Assembly: GCF_032854445.1 (NCBI RefSeq)
Contig: NC_088302.1
Coordinates: forward strand, 22,269,788-22,333,787
DNA from: Liolophura sinensis
Taxonomy: Eukaryota; Mollusca; Polyplacophora; Chitonida; Chitonidae
Length of the DNA stretch: 64,000 nt
Reading direction: 5' to 3'
The notes under the pieces: generated by a model
What the model was told of the DNA's origin: nothing
What the model saw: only the letters and a program-made list of their open reading frames with translations
Database searches by the model: none
Part shown: one piece after another, positions 1 through 10,467 of the stretch
Layout: each line of letters opens with the position of its first letter
Numbering within the stretch: the first letter of the stretch is position 1
Translations under genes and position numbers: made by a program

Positions 1-1436
1 TTAAATACTTATTACATAGTACAGGTCCGTGCGATGTATATTTGATTTAATTCCGTATGACTGTTCTCATATACTGTATTTCTGCATTTTACAGAACTGA
101 TAACCAGCTGCCGAACTGATTAACAAACACTGTCACGTCGTGCACGCTGCATGAACTGTTCCTGAAATATTCTCTCCTATTGGGCATTTTATATCAGTCA
201 GGATTACCCGCCTCTACCAGAGACCGATATCGAATTTCTGAAGTTTCCTTTTCATTTCATCACGTTAGCGAAATATACGGTGGATACAATACGGGACTAA
301 CAGTGAATAGCGTAAAAGAGGTTTATTCTTAGTATTCATAGCGATCGTGGAAATACGTATGTAGTTTGAAGTAATATTAAATGATTGATAATGTACACTT
401 GGCACAATGCCAAGCAGTGCGTTGTATGTAATAAAAAGGAATCGAAAGGTAATAGAATTATCAATATTTAACACTGCCTGTTACAATGCTGCCAGAAAGG
501 CACGATATATATGTATTAAAAGGTCAGCCCTGCCACTGTCAAGTTAATTTTCTCAGACATAAAATTGAGCCACCTCACTGAGACGGGTGTTTTACCTTAT
601 ACCCCTTTTACTTGACAAGAAATTACTGTGTCATATAATCCCCGTCTTCATTTAATCAAGCAGCGATGTCCAACTAATCATGTACCTTGATTTACTTAGC
701 CATATTGACTATCTATAGCCAGAAATCAGGTTCCACTTTACAAAGGTCGACAAGCACCCAAGTTATTGACACTGACACGAGTTCATAACAACATGGTGTT
801 GGAAAGTGGCTGTGAGCGACAACGATGTAGTGTATATAGAATAAAATTTATTTTAGTTCCACCGAAGAAATAATTCACAGCGCATTGTCTTGTTCAAGGT
901 TATCAAAAAAGGGCCATGGGTGGGAGCGTCATTTTTAGGAAAATATGCATGACAGAAATTAGGCTTCATTGACGGTTCGACCTCTTTTGCTATCCCCAGT
1001 ATTGCCTGATAGCACGGTGACTTTTCGTTGCCTGTTCGTATCGATAAAAGCACATCAGCATGCATAACACTGCATGCTGCTAATGAATGTGTCAAGGGAT
1101 GGATCAGAGCGCAACACAAACTTATAAGGGGCGGTCAATGATTGGCGGAAAATCCGTAAAGAAAAGGTAAATAAAGGGTGACTACGAAGCCTATAGCATG
1201 TATCAACCTGTTTTGTAGGAAGATGTTAATCCCAGACCGGTAATCAACTGGTGAACTACACAGGAGTTACGATATAGCAACCCATCGCGGCAAAAAGGGC
1301 AACTTGATTATGTGCATTCCCTACTTTTGCACGTTATCTATTCTCGAAGCATTCATATATTACGCTATAGCCCTTTTCAAAATAGTGTTTAGTGCACGTG
1401 ACATTCACAAATCCAAAGGCGTTAAATAATTCAGTA
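1..1436. other. Intergenic, nothing recognised
   Basis: AT-rich sequence with only short open frames that show no family resemblance, no splice-site pattern and no repeat structure I can identify. Confidence 0.5.
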
Positions 1437-1665
1437 TTTATTTATTTATTTATTATTTCGATTATTGCCCAACGCCATACTCAAGAATTTTTACTTATGT
1501 GATGGCGGTCAGTTTTATGGGTGGAGCCTAAACCGGACAGAGCCCGTGGAAAACCAACGACCATCCCTGGGTTGCTGGCAAAGTTCTCCACGTGCGACCA
1601 GAGGAGCAGCCAGCAGAGCTGGACATGAACTCATATAGACCACACTGGTGAGAGGTTCGAATTGC
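1437..1665 (-). mobile_element. SINE-A copy, diverged
   Basis: The plus strand starts with a TTTATTTATTTATTA tail, then shows the family's core in the order seen in better copies: a 'CGCCATACTCAAGAAT' stretch, the 'GATGGCGGTCAG' block, the 'GACCATCC' block and the 'GGACATGAACTCA' block near the tRNA-derived head. The element is therefore on the minus strand. Many substitutions indicate an old insertion. Confidence 0.75.
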
Positions 1666-1884
1666 TTGAAGAGGCCTTTCACGTTTAATCTTAAAATTAA
1701 AGATGAAAGAGTTCACATGATTTCAAAAAAAAAGAACATGTAGATGGGGTCTGTCAAAATTAAATTTAGTTATAAAAAAAATTATGTAAGTATGCGCGGG
1801 GTTTTACGTCGTACTTCAAACATTTTTCAGATATATGACGACGACTTGTGTGTATACATACACTGTGTCTTCTTGTGGCAGGGA

Positions 1885-2042
1885 CACTAGACACCAGACA
1901 TGACACCTCAACCAGTCACATTATACTGGAGCTGGAGCTAAAGACAAAGCAAGGAAGGCACAGGTACCATTTTTAAAATCTTTGGTATGACCCGACGTGG
2001 GTTTGATCCAAGATCTCCCGGCTTCAAAGCGAACGCCCAAAT
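1885..2042 (-). mobile_element. SINE-C copy, partial
   Basis: Read on the minus strand it starts with a tRNA-like head containing 'GGGAGATCTTGGATCAAACC' (B-box-like), then 'AAGATTTTAAAAATGGTACC', and later the body block that ends 'GGTGTCTAGTGTCCCTGC'. The order matches the better copies at 5005 and 52648. The 3' portion is missing. Confidence 0.6.
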
Positions 2043-2393
2043 CATTGCAGATCACAGAAGATTTATAGTCATGTTGGTTTACATTATTTATTTATTTTTT
2101 CATCGTTTTTTCTGCCATGGATTATTTCATGTGGATGTGAAAGGTTTGCTTAGGTTTATGAGATAATGAACATCAGGGGAACTTGACTAGTCGTCGCCTT
2201 AATTTGTAATATATAGCTGAACGTCTATAGAGGCCCTCTCCATGTATATTTGATACAAAATTGTATCACAGTTGAATTTAAAACACTGTTTTACACAACG
2301 CCACCCTCACACATTTAAGTGCGAATGTCGGGTAGTGTATATATAAAAAAAAACCTGTCACGTGTTCTTTTATCATTCTGAATGATATTTTGA

Positions 2394-2687
2394 GTGAGTG
2401 AGTGAGTGCTTGGGGTTTAACGTCGTACTCAACAATTTTTCCGTCATACTTCCGTCAGAAGGAATCTTTAGGGTGCATGTACGTGTAATGTGCCTCCTTG
2501 TTACAGGACAGATTTCCACCGCTCTTTTATTTAGTGCTGCATAACTGAGACAACTTACCGAAGGCAAGTAAGCCGCCCCCGCCTGAGCCATTATACTGAT
2601 AAGTCTGACGTGTGACTCGATCAAGGATTGATCCTGGATCTACCGGTCCCGAAGCGGACGCTCTACCAACTGTGCTATCCAGGCCGG
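2394..2687 (-). mobile_element. SINE-B, full length with target duplication
   Basis: The minus strand begins with a tRNA-like head (A-box-like 'TAGCACAGTTGGTAGAGCG', B-box-like 'GTAGATCCAGGATCAAT'). It continues through the body containing 'TCAGTATAATGGCTC' and ends in 'GTTTAACCCCAAGCACTCAC'-like sequence with ACTC repeats. A perfect 15-bp direct repeat (TGAATGATATTTTGA) lies at 2379-2393 and 2688-2702, which is the expected LINE-mediated target-site duplication. This looks like a fairly recent insertion. Confidence 0.88.
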
Positions 2688-2702
2688 TGAATGATATTTT
2701 GA

Positions 2703-3497
2703 ATACAGCCAGCTTTCTTTATAGTATAAAACTATATAGCCTTTCTTTTTCTTTTAAATTATATTTCATGTATATTCGATTAGATTTTATGAGAGTGAGA
2801 GCGTGGGTCCATTTCAATCAAGTGGAGGATGCTATGGTGACAGAACATACTATACGTAAAGCGTAGCTCAGATTTATTGAAGCGGCAAAGATTCAGATCT
2901 CTTTGTACATTTTTTGTGTGTCACACTGTATTAAGCTATTATAAGAAATGTTGGTAAAAGCATGTTAATAGTCTGAAGAGTTAAGTACAAAACGTTTATT
3001 CTATATATTATTCTTGATAATTGTATATCTTGAGCATTCAAAATACACAATCAAAGAGAGGAAGATACTTGCTAAAATCACCCCAGAAAAACTTGAAAGT
3101 TACACAAATTCAAATCTGTCAACGTTTTACACCATTATGCATATCTTAGCCGGGTTCATTGTATTTCACTGTACAAAAGAATGTGTTGTTTTATCATATG
3201 AGTATGAAAAAAATTGTGGTCAGAGAAAACTGGCCATCGCTGGGTGGCAACCCACAACACATACATATGTACACCTGCTGATTTAAGTAGATAGAAATCA
3301 ATAAAATGTAGTTATTTCTGAGATGAAAAGATACGTGTTTGCTTTCTATTCAAAATTCTACCAAAAAATTGACTCTTACTTTATTTTTCTATCCCCATAA
3401 TCTCTTGTTTAATCCAGTTTGCATCACCTTCATGCAAACTCATGTGCGGAACAAGAAAGCTTTTTCATGAAACGGCAAAGTTGACAAAGCAGAATAT
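2703..3497. other. Intergenic, nothing recognised
   Basis: A 90-codon open frame at 3014-3286 (plus) shows no recognisable domain and is AT-rich. I see no reason to call it a gene. Confidence 0.4.
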
Positions 3498-3658
3498 TTT
3501 ATTTATTTGCTTGGTGTTTTACGCCGTACTCAAGAATATTTCACTTATGCGACGGCGGCCAGCATTATGGTGGGAGGAAACCGGGCAGAGCCTGGGGGAA
3601 ACCCACGATCATCCGCAGGTTGCTAGCAGACCTTCCCACTTCCGGCCGGAGAGACAAA
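3498..3658 (-). mobile_element. SINE-A copy, 5'-truncated
   Basis: The family core is clear on the plus strand: 'GGTGTTTTACGCCGTACTC', 'GACGGCGGCCAGCATTATGG', 'GCAGAGCCTGGGGGAAACCC'. It ends at 'CCGGCCGGAGAG', so the tRNA head is missing. It abuts a LINE fragment on its right. Confidence 0.85.
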
Positions 3659-3659
3659 G

Positions 3660-3880
3660 CAAAATATGGTTACAAAAGAATTCAAATGGAGGAGTACGGA
3701 TTCTTAATCTGGAAACCTTTATGCAAAGTTCAAAAGTTACGTGGATCAACGCACTCTTTATAATGAAAATAAATGGGTTGAAACTCTGTAGTACGTACCC
3801 TTTTCTCCTTGGCCCAAAATCCATAATTCAAATATGGATTGATGAAAGGATTTTTTCCAATATAACGGTGAGCTAGATAG
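3660..3880 (+). pseudogene. L1/Tx1-like LINE ORF2 C-terminal fragment
   Basis: The plus-strand frame reads 'NGGVRILNLETFMQSSKVTW' and then 'NPFWKD'-like material in another frame. A Gly-Gly followed by 'NLETF..S.K.TWI' is typical of the region downstream of the reverse transcriptase palm in L1/Tx1-type non-LTR retrotransposons. The open frame shifts at about 3755-3790, so this is a decayed fragment. No catalytic domain is present here. Confidence 0.5.
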
Positions 3881-4749
3881 GTTGTGTAAGCATCTCTCCT
3901 CGGTTAAATCCATCTGATTCCTGGGTTTACAGCATCCACCCAGTGCTTGTTCGTGAAAATATTGGACCACTGAGAGCTCTTTCTCTACTGTCTCTTTATT
4001 TTTGGAAATTAACAGCTTGAAACAGAAAACCAGGACATATTGCGAGGAAAATCAGATCACTGTGGACGAACAACAGCAGGCCACACTCTCCTCAGAAACT
4101 CTTGCTGCCGAACGCTATCCAGACTTGAAAGACCTGAGTCAATGCTTCGCAAAACTACATCACAGCTTCTCTCAACAAATCAACTTAGTAACTGAGCTGG
4201 TGATTACTGTCAGCTGAGAGTGCGTGAAGTATAGAAAACATGTCAGTCTTTGGGAGAGGATTCGCGTTATAAAACAAATCGCGAATGGGAGAAACAAACG
4301 CCTTAAACGTGATATGTGGGTTAGAAAGTTGAACCTGGTGATCATCCAAGGGAGTGTCGAGCCGCTGAAGAGGAATCCTCGGTGAGTCAGCGTCTTCTAT
4401 GACAGTTTTCAATCGAGAAACTGTCTCAACCTGCTGACAAAGCTGCCTCTACTACTGCAATTGACTACCTGTTGTACCTAGTGCGATTTACACCACTTGA
4501 CGACAGGTACAGGGTCCTAGAGTAAGCTATCCAACCGGCCTGGTGGAGCTCCACGTGTACCCGAGGCCAGGTGCCAAATTCCCTATACCACAAGATATAT
4601 TCCTTTGTTATGTAATACCTTTCAGCCAGTTAAACACTCACAATCCATTCCAAATTATCGATTATTTCTCTCCAAAAAAAAAAACCTCGTCAGTACCATC
4701 AAGAATAGGCTTGTCTTTTGCACCGACAACGTCAATCTGATCTGATCTA
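3881..4749. other. Intergenic, unassigned
   Basis: A 71-codon frame at 4002-4217 is Gln/Glu-rich and could be LINE-derived given its neighbour, but I recognise no motif. Nothing else stands out. Confidence 0.35.
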
Positions 4750-4752
4750 GTT

Positions 4753-4783
<31 letters not shown>

Positions 4784-4880
4784 TTTGATTGGTGTTTTAT
4801 GCCGTACTCAAGAATATTTCACTTATAACCATTTTAAAAAAGCATTAAGGTGGGAGGAAACCTGGCAGAACCCGCCGCGG
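4750..4880 (-). mobile_element. SINE-A 3' fragment
   Basis: A long (TTTA)n tail at 4751-4784 precedes 'GATTGGTGTTTTATGCCGTA' and 'CAAGAATATTTCACTTATA'. The core then breaks off after 'GGTGGGAGGAAACCTGGCAG'. Orientation is minus. Confidence 0.8.
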
Positions 4881-5004
4881 GTAAAGATCTAGTTTCAGAT
4901 TTAATTCCAAACTTCTAGGTTATGACACACACGCCCAAGTAAGACAAATAATGTTCTATAGCCTTAGCCACTTTCTCAGAACGATACTTATTTAGAAAAT
5001 GGGA

Positions 5005-5352
5005 CCGTTTCTCTTTCCTAATGGTTAGAACGTCCCCCTTGAAGTCAGGAGATCCCGGGATCAAACCCAAGACTTTAAAAACGGTACTTGCTGCTGACTC
5101 GCGTGGCGCTCAGCACTGAAAGGTAATAGAAAGGAAAGACTGGTTTGCCAGTCTGATCCGGTGTCAGTATAATCTGAATGGGTGGGGCGTCAAGTCAGGT
5201 GTCTTTGGCATGGTATTTCAGTGGCGGCAGCGCTTTGGCGGTATGAACTTGCCCTGCCGAATGAAAACAAAAAATTAATGTGCATCGCACATCTAATGAC
5301 TCCGCATCGCCGTATGAGTGAAAAATTGCTGAGTACACGACGCTAATGTAAG
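5005..5352 (+). mobile_element. SINE-C copy, near full length
   Basis: A tRNA-like head ('CTAATGGTTAGAACGTCC', then 'CCCGGGATCAAACCCA') is followed by 'AAGACTTTAAAAACGGTAC', 'TCGCGTGGCGCTCAGC', the body 'GGTGTCAGTATAATCTGAAT', and a 3' end with 'GTATGAGTGAAAAATTGCTG' and 'AGTACACGACGCTAA'. Plus orientation. The same order is seen at 52648. Confidence 0.8.
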
Positions 5353-5496
5353 ATAGTGTTGTAGTGCCCCCCCCATCTATACATTTTTCTTTTTCTTAAA
5401 TATGCACATATGCTGAATATATTATTATATTTAGTAGTCCGTTTCCGCTAACTTTCTGTTGTGTAAGTTACGAATTTGCAACAACTGCCGGCGCAC

Positions 5497-6328
5497 GCGC
5501 CGGACGTTGATTTCGGAAGGAACAACGTGGCTTTGCCATCTCTGTTTCTTTACTGGAAATATTGTTGTTGCAGGTATGTTTATCATTGTACTATGAGCCA
5601 AATACGAGATTTAATGGTTCCCGAACGAAATGTAACGTCATTTTGGTTGTTTCATTGAGTAAACTGTAGTATTTTGACATAACAGAAGTTTCAGGCGATT
5701 AGCGATCGTTACTATGGTAGCACCATTGTAAAAACTTTGTGTTGTCTAGATTTGCTAAACTATCGCTTTTTGATTGCTTACTATATTGATAGTTGCTTTA
5801 AATAATGTGTCTTGATACTGATAATTAACCAATGTGACATTGAGAGAACTAAATGGATAAGATTTATGTAGTTTTGGACTGTACACAAAATACCAAGGCA
5901 CAAAGTATGGAAGCCCGTTATGTTCTTATTGTGTCAACACAACTTTGTGTTGTCTAGATTTGCTAAACTATCGCTTTTTGATTGCTTACTATATTGATAG
6001 TTGCTTTAAATAATGTTTCTTGATACTGATAATTAACCAATGTGACATTGAGAGAACTAAATGGATAAGATTTATGTAGTTTTGGACTGTACACAAAATA
6101 CCAAGTCACAAAGTATAGAAGCCCGTTATCTTCTTATTGTGTCACAATAATCTTATCCATTTAGTTCTCTCAATGTCACATTGGTCAGTATCAAGAAACT
6201 ACTTTGATTAAAATGTAAGTTTGAACTGTTATGAATATTTTCGGCACTCGCCGGACGTTGATTTCGGAAGGAACAACGTGGCTTTGTCATCTTTGTTTCT
6301 TTACTGGAAATATTGCTGTTGCAGGTAT
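5497..6328. repeat. Nested repeat block: flanking direct repeat, 208-bp tandem duplication, inverted copy
   Basis: An 80-bp segment at 5497-5577 ('GGACGTTGATTTCGGAAGG' to 'TTGTTGCAGGTA') recurs at 6247-6328 with few changes. Between them lie two tandem copies of a 208-bp unit (about 5733-5940 and 5941-6145), and then a partial inverted copy of the unit's middle at 6143-6199. Both 80-bp copies end in CAGGTAT. The block is repetitive DNA, and its origin (element or local duplication) is not clear. Confidence 0.75.
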
Positions 6329-6394
6329 TTCCAGAAGGAGTCCTTATATGATGTCCTGTACATCCAGTGGCTTGTGTATGAGCTGCCTCATTCC

Positions 6395-6397
<3 letters not shown>

Positions 6398-6437
<40 letters not shown>
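6398..6437. repeat. (TA)n microsatellite
   Basis: About 20 uninterrupted TA dinucleotides. Open frames that cross it are artefacts. Confidence 0.95.
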
Positions 6438-6440
<3 letters not shown>

Positions 6441-6479
6441 GTGTTACACTAAGCCCCAAGCATACATACATACATACGA

Positions 6480-8979
6480 TAAATGACGTAAAGCGTCGCC
6501 CGTCGGTTTCTGTCGTAAACTGTCGCACGGGATGAGCCAGCGGCAAGATAGCAGAAGTGGGTGATTAGTCCCCCGCCCGTTCCATTACCCTGGATGCCAT
6601 CTATGATCACTGACAGGGAGACAGGTCTCCTGATCAGCCCAAGTGCATTTAAAATTATACTCATGAACTAAACCGAAGAAAGAAGCAAGTCAGACGTTGA
6701 CTACAACGACCCCTTGAATTGCAAACACTGTCTCGATCCATGGCCATGCCAAACAAGCTGTGTACAAATGCTACAATGTACACTGCAGACGTCGAAACGG
6801 CGAACGTGCGATTGTTTGGGTAACGTGGAAGTCACGTAACAGCATTATCTTGTAAACGGTTGTCTATTCAGAGCCCTCGTTACGCAACAAATATTTGTAC
6901 ACATGCATTTCAGGTACAAATGGATTTCACTGAGAAATATCTGTCCACCAACCTCCCGTATAACTTGAATGAAATATGTCACTCAACGAGCACATTTTCT
7001 TTCGTTACAATCGGAACTGTACTCCCACTGCAGAAGAGTTAACCTTTCGGTTCCAGCGTTTTGAAATCAGGAACCTCCCTTCAAACACATAAAAAATATT
7101 CTCAGAGCAAGGTTTCCAAAAACTACCACGGCTACCTTTGACCCCTTTTCGGTAGCACTGTGTGCGAGTCCGCCATATCGCGAGTCAGACTTGATTTGTC
7201 ATTGTTGTTGACACATTAGAAGTTCGCACAACAATGAGTGGCTATATATCGAAATAAAGTGTGTGTTTTATAATTACCGGTATGCAGATTTGCTCAGGCG
7301 TGATTTATGCGTCGCCACCGACAGGTAAGATTTGTTTTTTTTTTGTTTGCCTTTCGTCGTCAAAAATCACAGGTACAACAGACACGTGGAGATTTCAAGC
7401 CCTGCTAGGTGTAAAGTGTAGCTATAAATGCAGTTTAATATCATTTGCCGACAGCTTGCAAGTAAGGATTCACGTGGTGCTAAGTTCTGTTATAGCTTTG
7501 AACATGAAGATCGCTGCATTTTAACAGGTATTTGACATGTCACTCCACATGTGTGAATGTGCTGAATGGTAACGCTGAGGCAATTTCTAGGCAGTTTTTT
7601 TTTCCGAATTCCCATTCATCATAAAATGGCCACTCTTATATCATAAACTGTTGGTGGTAGGAAATTGAATGCCCGGTGAATTAAGCGTGAGCATTTTATT
7701 ACATTCGGGAAATGTCCATATAATACCCTGATCACCCTCAATGATCTCCCGCGGCGCGTAATCAGTAAGTCATGAACGCTATTAATCATGGAATACACTT
7801 TCCAAGTCTTTGGGCGAAACTTAAGATCATTTACCGTACATACTTAAAAAAAAGGCTGTTTTTAGTATGTTTACATACGACATAGAGGTTTTCGCATGTT
7901 GTAAAAGTAAAACTTTTTAAAACCCTTTCGTGCGATTCCGTAAAACTCCACATAAAATGCCAAAGGTTATCTTGTTGAGGGTAGGGTCTAGCCTACGCAA
8001 ATCCGGCGAAAAGTTTCCACGAAATTGGTTGAGCCTCATTTTGGTACCCTCGACTTCCCAACTATTATAGGAGGCCAGTGCACCGAAATAGACGTCAGTC
8101 GACAAAGTGTAACCCAAATTTATGGTTACAGAATGTGAATCTAAAGTGAAATGAACTGTGTTTTACTTGTTAAATGCACTAGTCTACAGATGCAGCCTAC
8201 TGATTTTTCATTTTGATGGGTTTTTCTCGCATATTTATAACTTAAAGGCCGCTCGCAAACTAAAACGAGGTGCCTTTCGGACCCAGCCCCACCCATAACC
8301 CAAAGACGCCATGTGCTCCTTTATCAGCTACAGAATATGCCGAAAGACACCCTGATGCCAACCAAACTTATTTACCTGCAAGAGCCTGAATTTGGTACAC
8401 TTGAAAACAAAATCCCTTCAACCAGTCGACAGATGCATGAGTTATATCACTATGGAACTTGTAACTCTCTAAAGCTACAACTGTGAGTTGTTTGATGTAA
8501 TGCCGGAAGCTGCAGACTGACCTCAAGTACAGAAATTTTGACATTTTGCATTCAACTGTATTGCAAGAAATTCAAATAACACTCTACAGGTAAATTAAAA
8601 TAAAAATGAAATTTGTTCACGCGTGCAAGTTAAATTGCTAAATACATAAAAGGTCAATATATTCATATATGCATGTGTCTGCCTAAAATTCTAAATCTAC
8701 ATTGACACTTTCATAATAATATGGCACAATATTTCCCTGTTTTGACCCAAATCCACGATACCGCTGAATATGGGAGGGAACACGCCAAAATAGAGCACAC
8801 ACTAAAATTACGTCCCTTAAATGTAATATTTCAATTCAGAACAGAATAGCACAACAAAATAAACACATTAAAAAAAATAAATAAACATAAACATGTTCAT
8901 ATGTTCACAATAAGCATAATAATAATGCATAAATTGTAATGTCGATTTCATTGCCATTTTTTGCATCACAAGCAGAAAG
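6480..8979. other. Intergenic, nothing recognised
   Basis: Several short frames occur, but none has recognisable motifs or convincing exon boundaries. No repeat family is recognised here. Confidence 0.4.
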
Positions 8980-9465
8980 ATGGCAAAATTGCCGAAGTTG
9001 GGTCTTCTTATATTTGAGGAATGTTTTCTTAATAATGATGCAGAATTATCGCCATTGTTCAGCAGAGATTCAGAAAGTGAGACAGATTTATTTCTCTGTT
9101 TTCTCAGCACCAGAAATGTGTCAAATCGCATTAAGATTAATGACTACTTAGAAAGTGTCATTCCAGAATATTCATGTGATGATTTCCCAAGGCATTTCGC
9201 ATAACAAGGGTGTTACTAGAGGCGCAGATTTCGCGTGTCTTGACACAAATCAATATATCAGGTGTTTATGAGAATGGTAAAACAAAAGAAAATAAAAAAC
9301 ATTTGATCCAACAAAACAGATCCTGGCAGCTATTTGGTGTCTCACCAATCAGGAGGTATAGTCAGGCCTGTGGCTGATCAGATCATGGTGACAATGTCAA
9401 CAGTTCACATATTTTCCGAAGAGTTTGTTGTGCACTAGTGGAAATGAAAAGCAGTGTTATTACAT
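8980..9465 (+). pseudogene. HARBI1-like (PIF/Harbinger) transposase fossil
   Basis: The N-terminal part is open from 8980 to about 9204 and includes 'NDYLESVIPEYSCDDFPRHF', which matches the conserved region before the catalytic core of Harbinger transposases. After a stop at 9202 the family resemblance continues in other frames: 'KQILAAIWCLTNQEV' (about 9315-9360), then 'VADQIMVTMSTVHI' and 'FRRVCCALVEMKSSVI' (to about 9465). These correspond to the helix-turn-helix region that normally reads through to the first catalytic Asp, which is not reached. At least two frameshifts and a stop make it non-functional. No terminal inverted repeats were located around it. Confidence 0.7.
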
Positions 9466-9741
9466 GACAAACAAGTAATACTTATTTATTTATTTGTTTA
9501 TACGCACGTTCAAACAAGTAATAGCTTTTTTCATTTCATAAAAATCTTTTTCGGGACTTTTAATCAGATATAAGAAAGCAATAATAATACCACTCTTTCC
9601 AAACTGTGGCACTCTCGCCTCGAGTCTAAAAAATACCCGACCAACAACGCATACGGTAATTAATTAGCTGACGGCAAAGAGATGGTCACCTGACACTCTT
9701 TCCTGTTGTCATGGAAACTATTCCAACCTTTTACTAGTCGT

Positions 9742-10188
9742 TTAGAAACTGTAGAAAGTCAGTGATCGTAAATCATAGACTGGATTAAACAAACAACACA
9801 TGCATAAAAAATATATAAATGTTTCACTATCATCTCCGCAGACAACTTCTCTGTTAAAGGGCAGATTTTCGAAGACAACGAGTGCTAGGACAATATCTCC
9901 GCCATTCTGTCTCTGTGCGTGTTGAAAACTGTGCAATTCGCGAATATGAGGCAGAAAAATATCCAAGGACTGCAATAAATTACTGTCTTTCTTTTGTGAT
10001 TTTCCCCTCGTGTGGGCCATTTTAAATATATGTTGAAAAAGTGTCGCCGGGTTCTTACCGACACCATTGGTTATGACTGAGTACGATTGTGCGGCGATAC
10101 CCGCAGTTCCGCAAAATCGTAAGCGTCCCTTGTCATCACGGTATAATTTGCAACCTGTCGTCCACTGACAGAGGGCGAATCGCTTCAA
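9742..10188 (-). CDS. Unassigned open frame, possible first exon
   Basis: A 148-codon open frame on the minus strand. An internal ATG near 10019 begins 'MAHTRGKSQKKDSNLLQSLD'. The composition is less skewed than in nearby random frames, and 'SLDIFLPHIRELHSFQHAQR' looks protein-like. I recognise no family and see no strong splice donor at its end. It could be a lone 5' exon or chance. Confidence 0.2.
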   Translation of the reverse strand: MKRFALCQWTTGCKLYRDDKGRLRFCGTAGIAAQSYSVITNGVGKNPATLFQHIFKMAHTRGKSQKKDSNLLQSLDIFLPHIRELHSFQHAQRQNGGDIVLALVVFENLPFNREVVCGDDSETFIYFLCMCCLFNPVYDLRSLTFYSF

Positions 10189-10467
10189 TTTTTTCTATTC
10201 AATATTTATTCACCAATTTTCACCAATTTTTTCAATTCAATATTTATTCACCAACACACACAGTAAACATAGTCATAGACAGTATAAATTGTCGGCGGGA
10301 ATAAGACTCAGTTGAGCCTAATATATCCCTATATAAATGTAAAGACTAAAGCCGTGATAATATCATATACAGGAGGATAAAATACATAGATAAGTAAATA
10401 ACGATAAACTAATATGTATATGTTTAACCCGAGACGATCTGAGGGAGAATAACCGTGGCAATAATAC

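Noticed and set aside
6221-6535. 104-codon open frame crossing the (TA)n tract
   Set aside because: The frame is kept open by the microsatellite ('YIYIYI'), and there is no family resemblance. The frame across 39290-39493 was rejected for the same reason.
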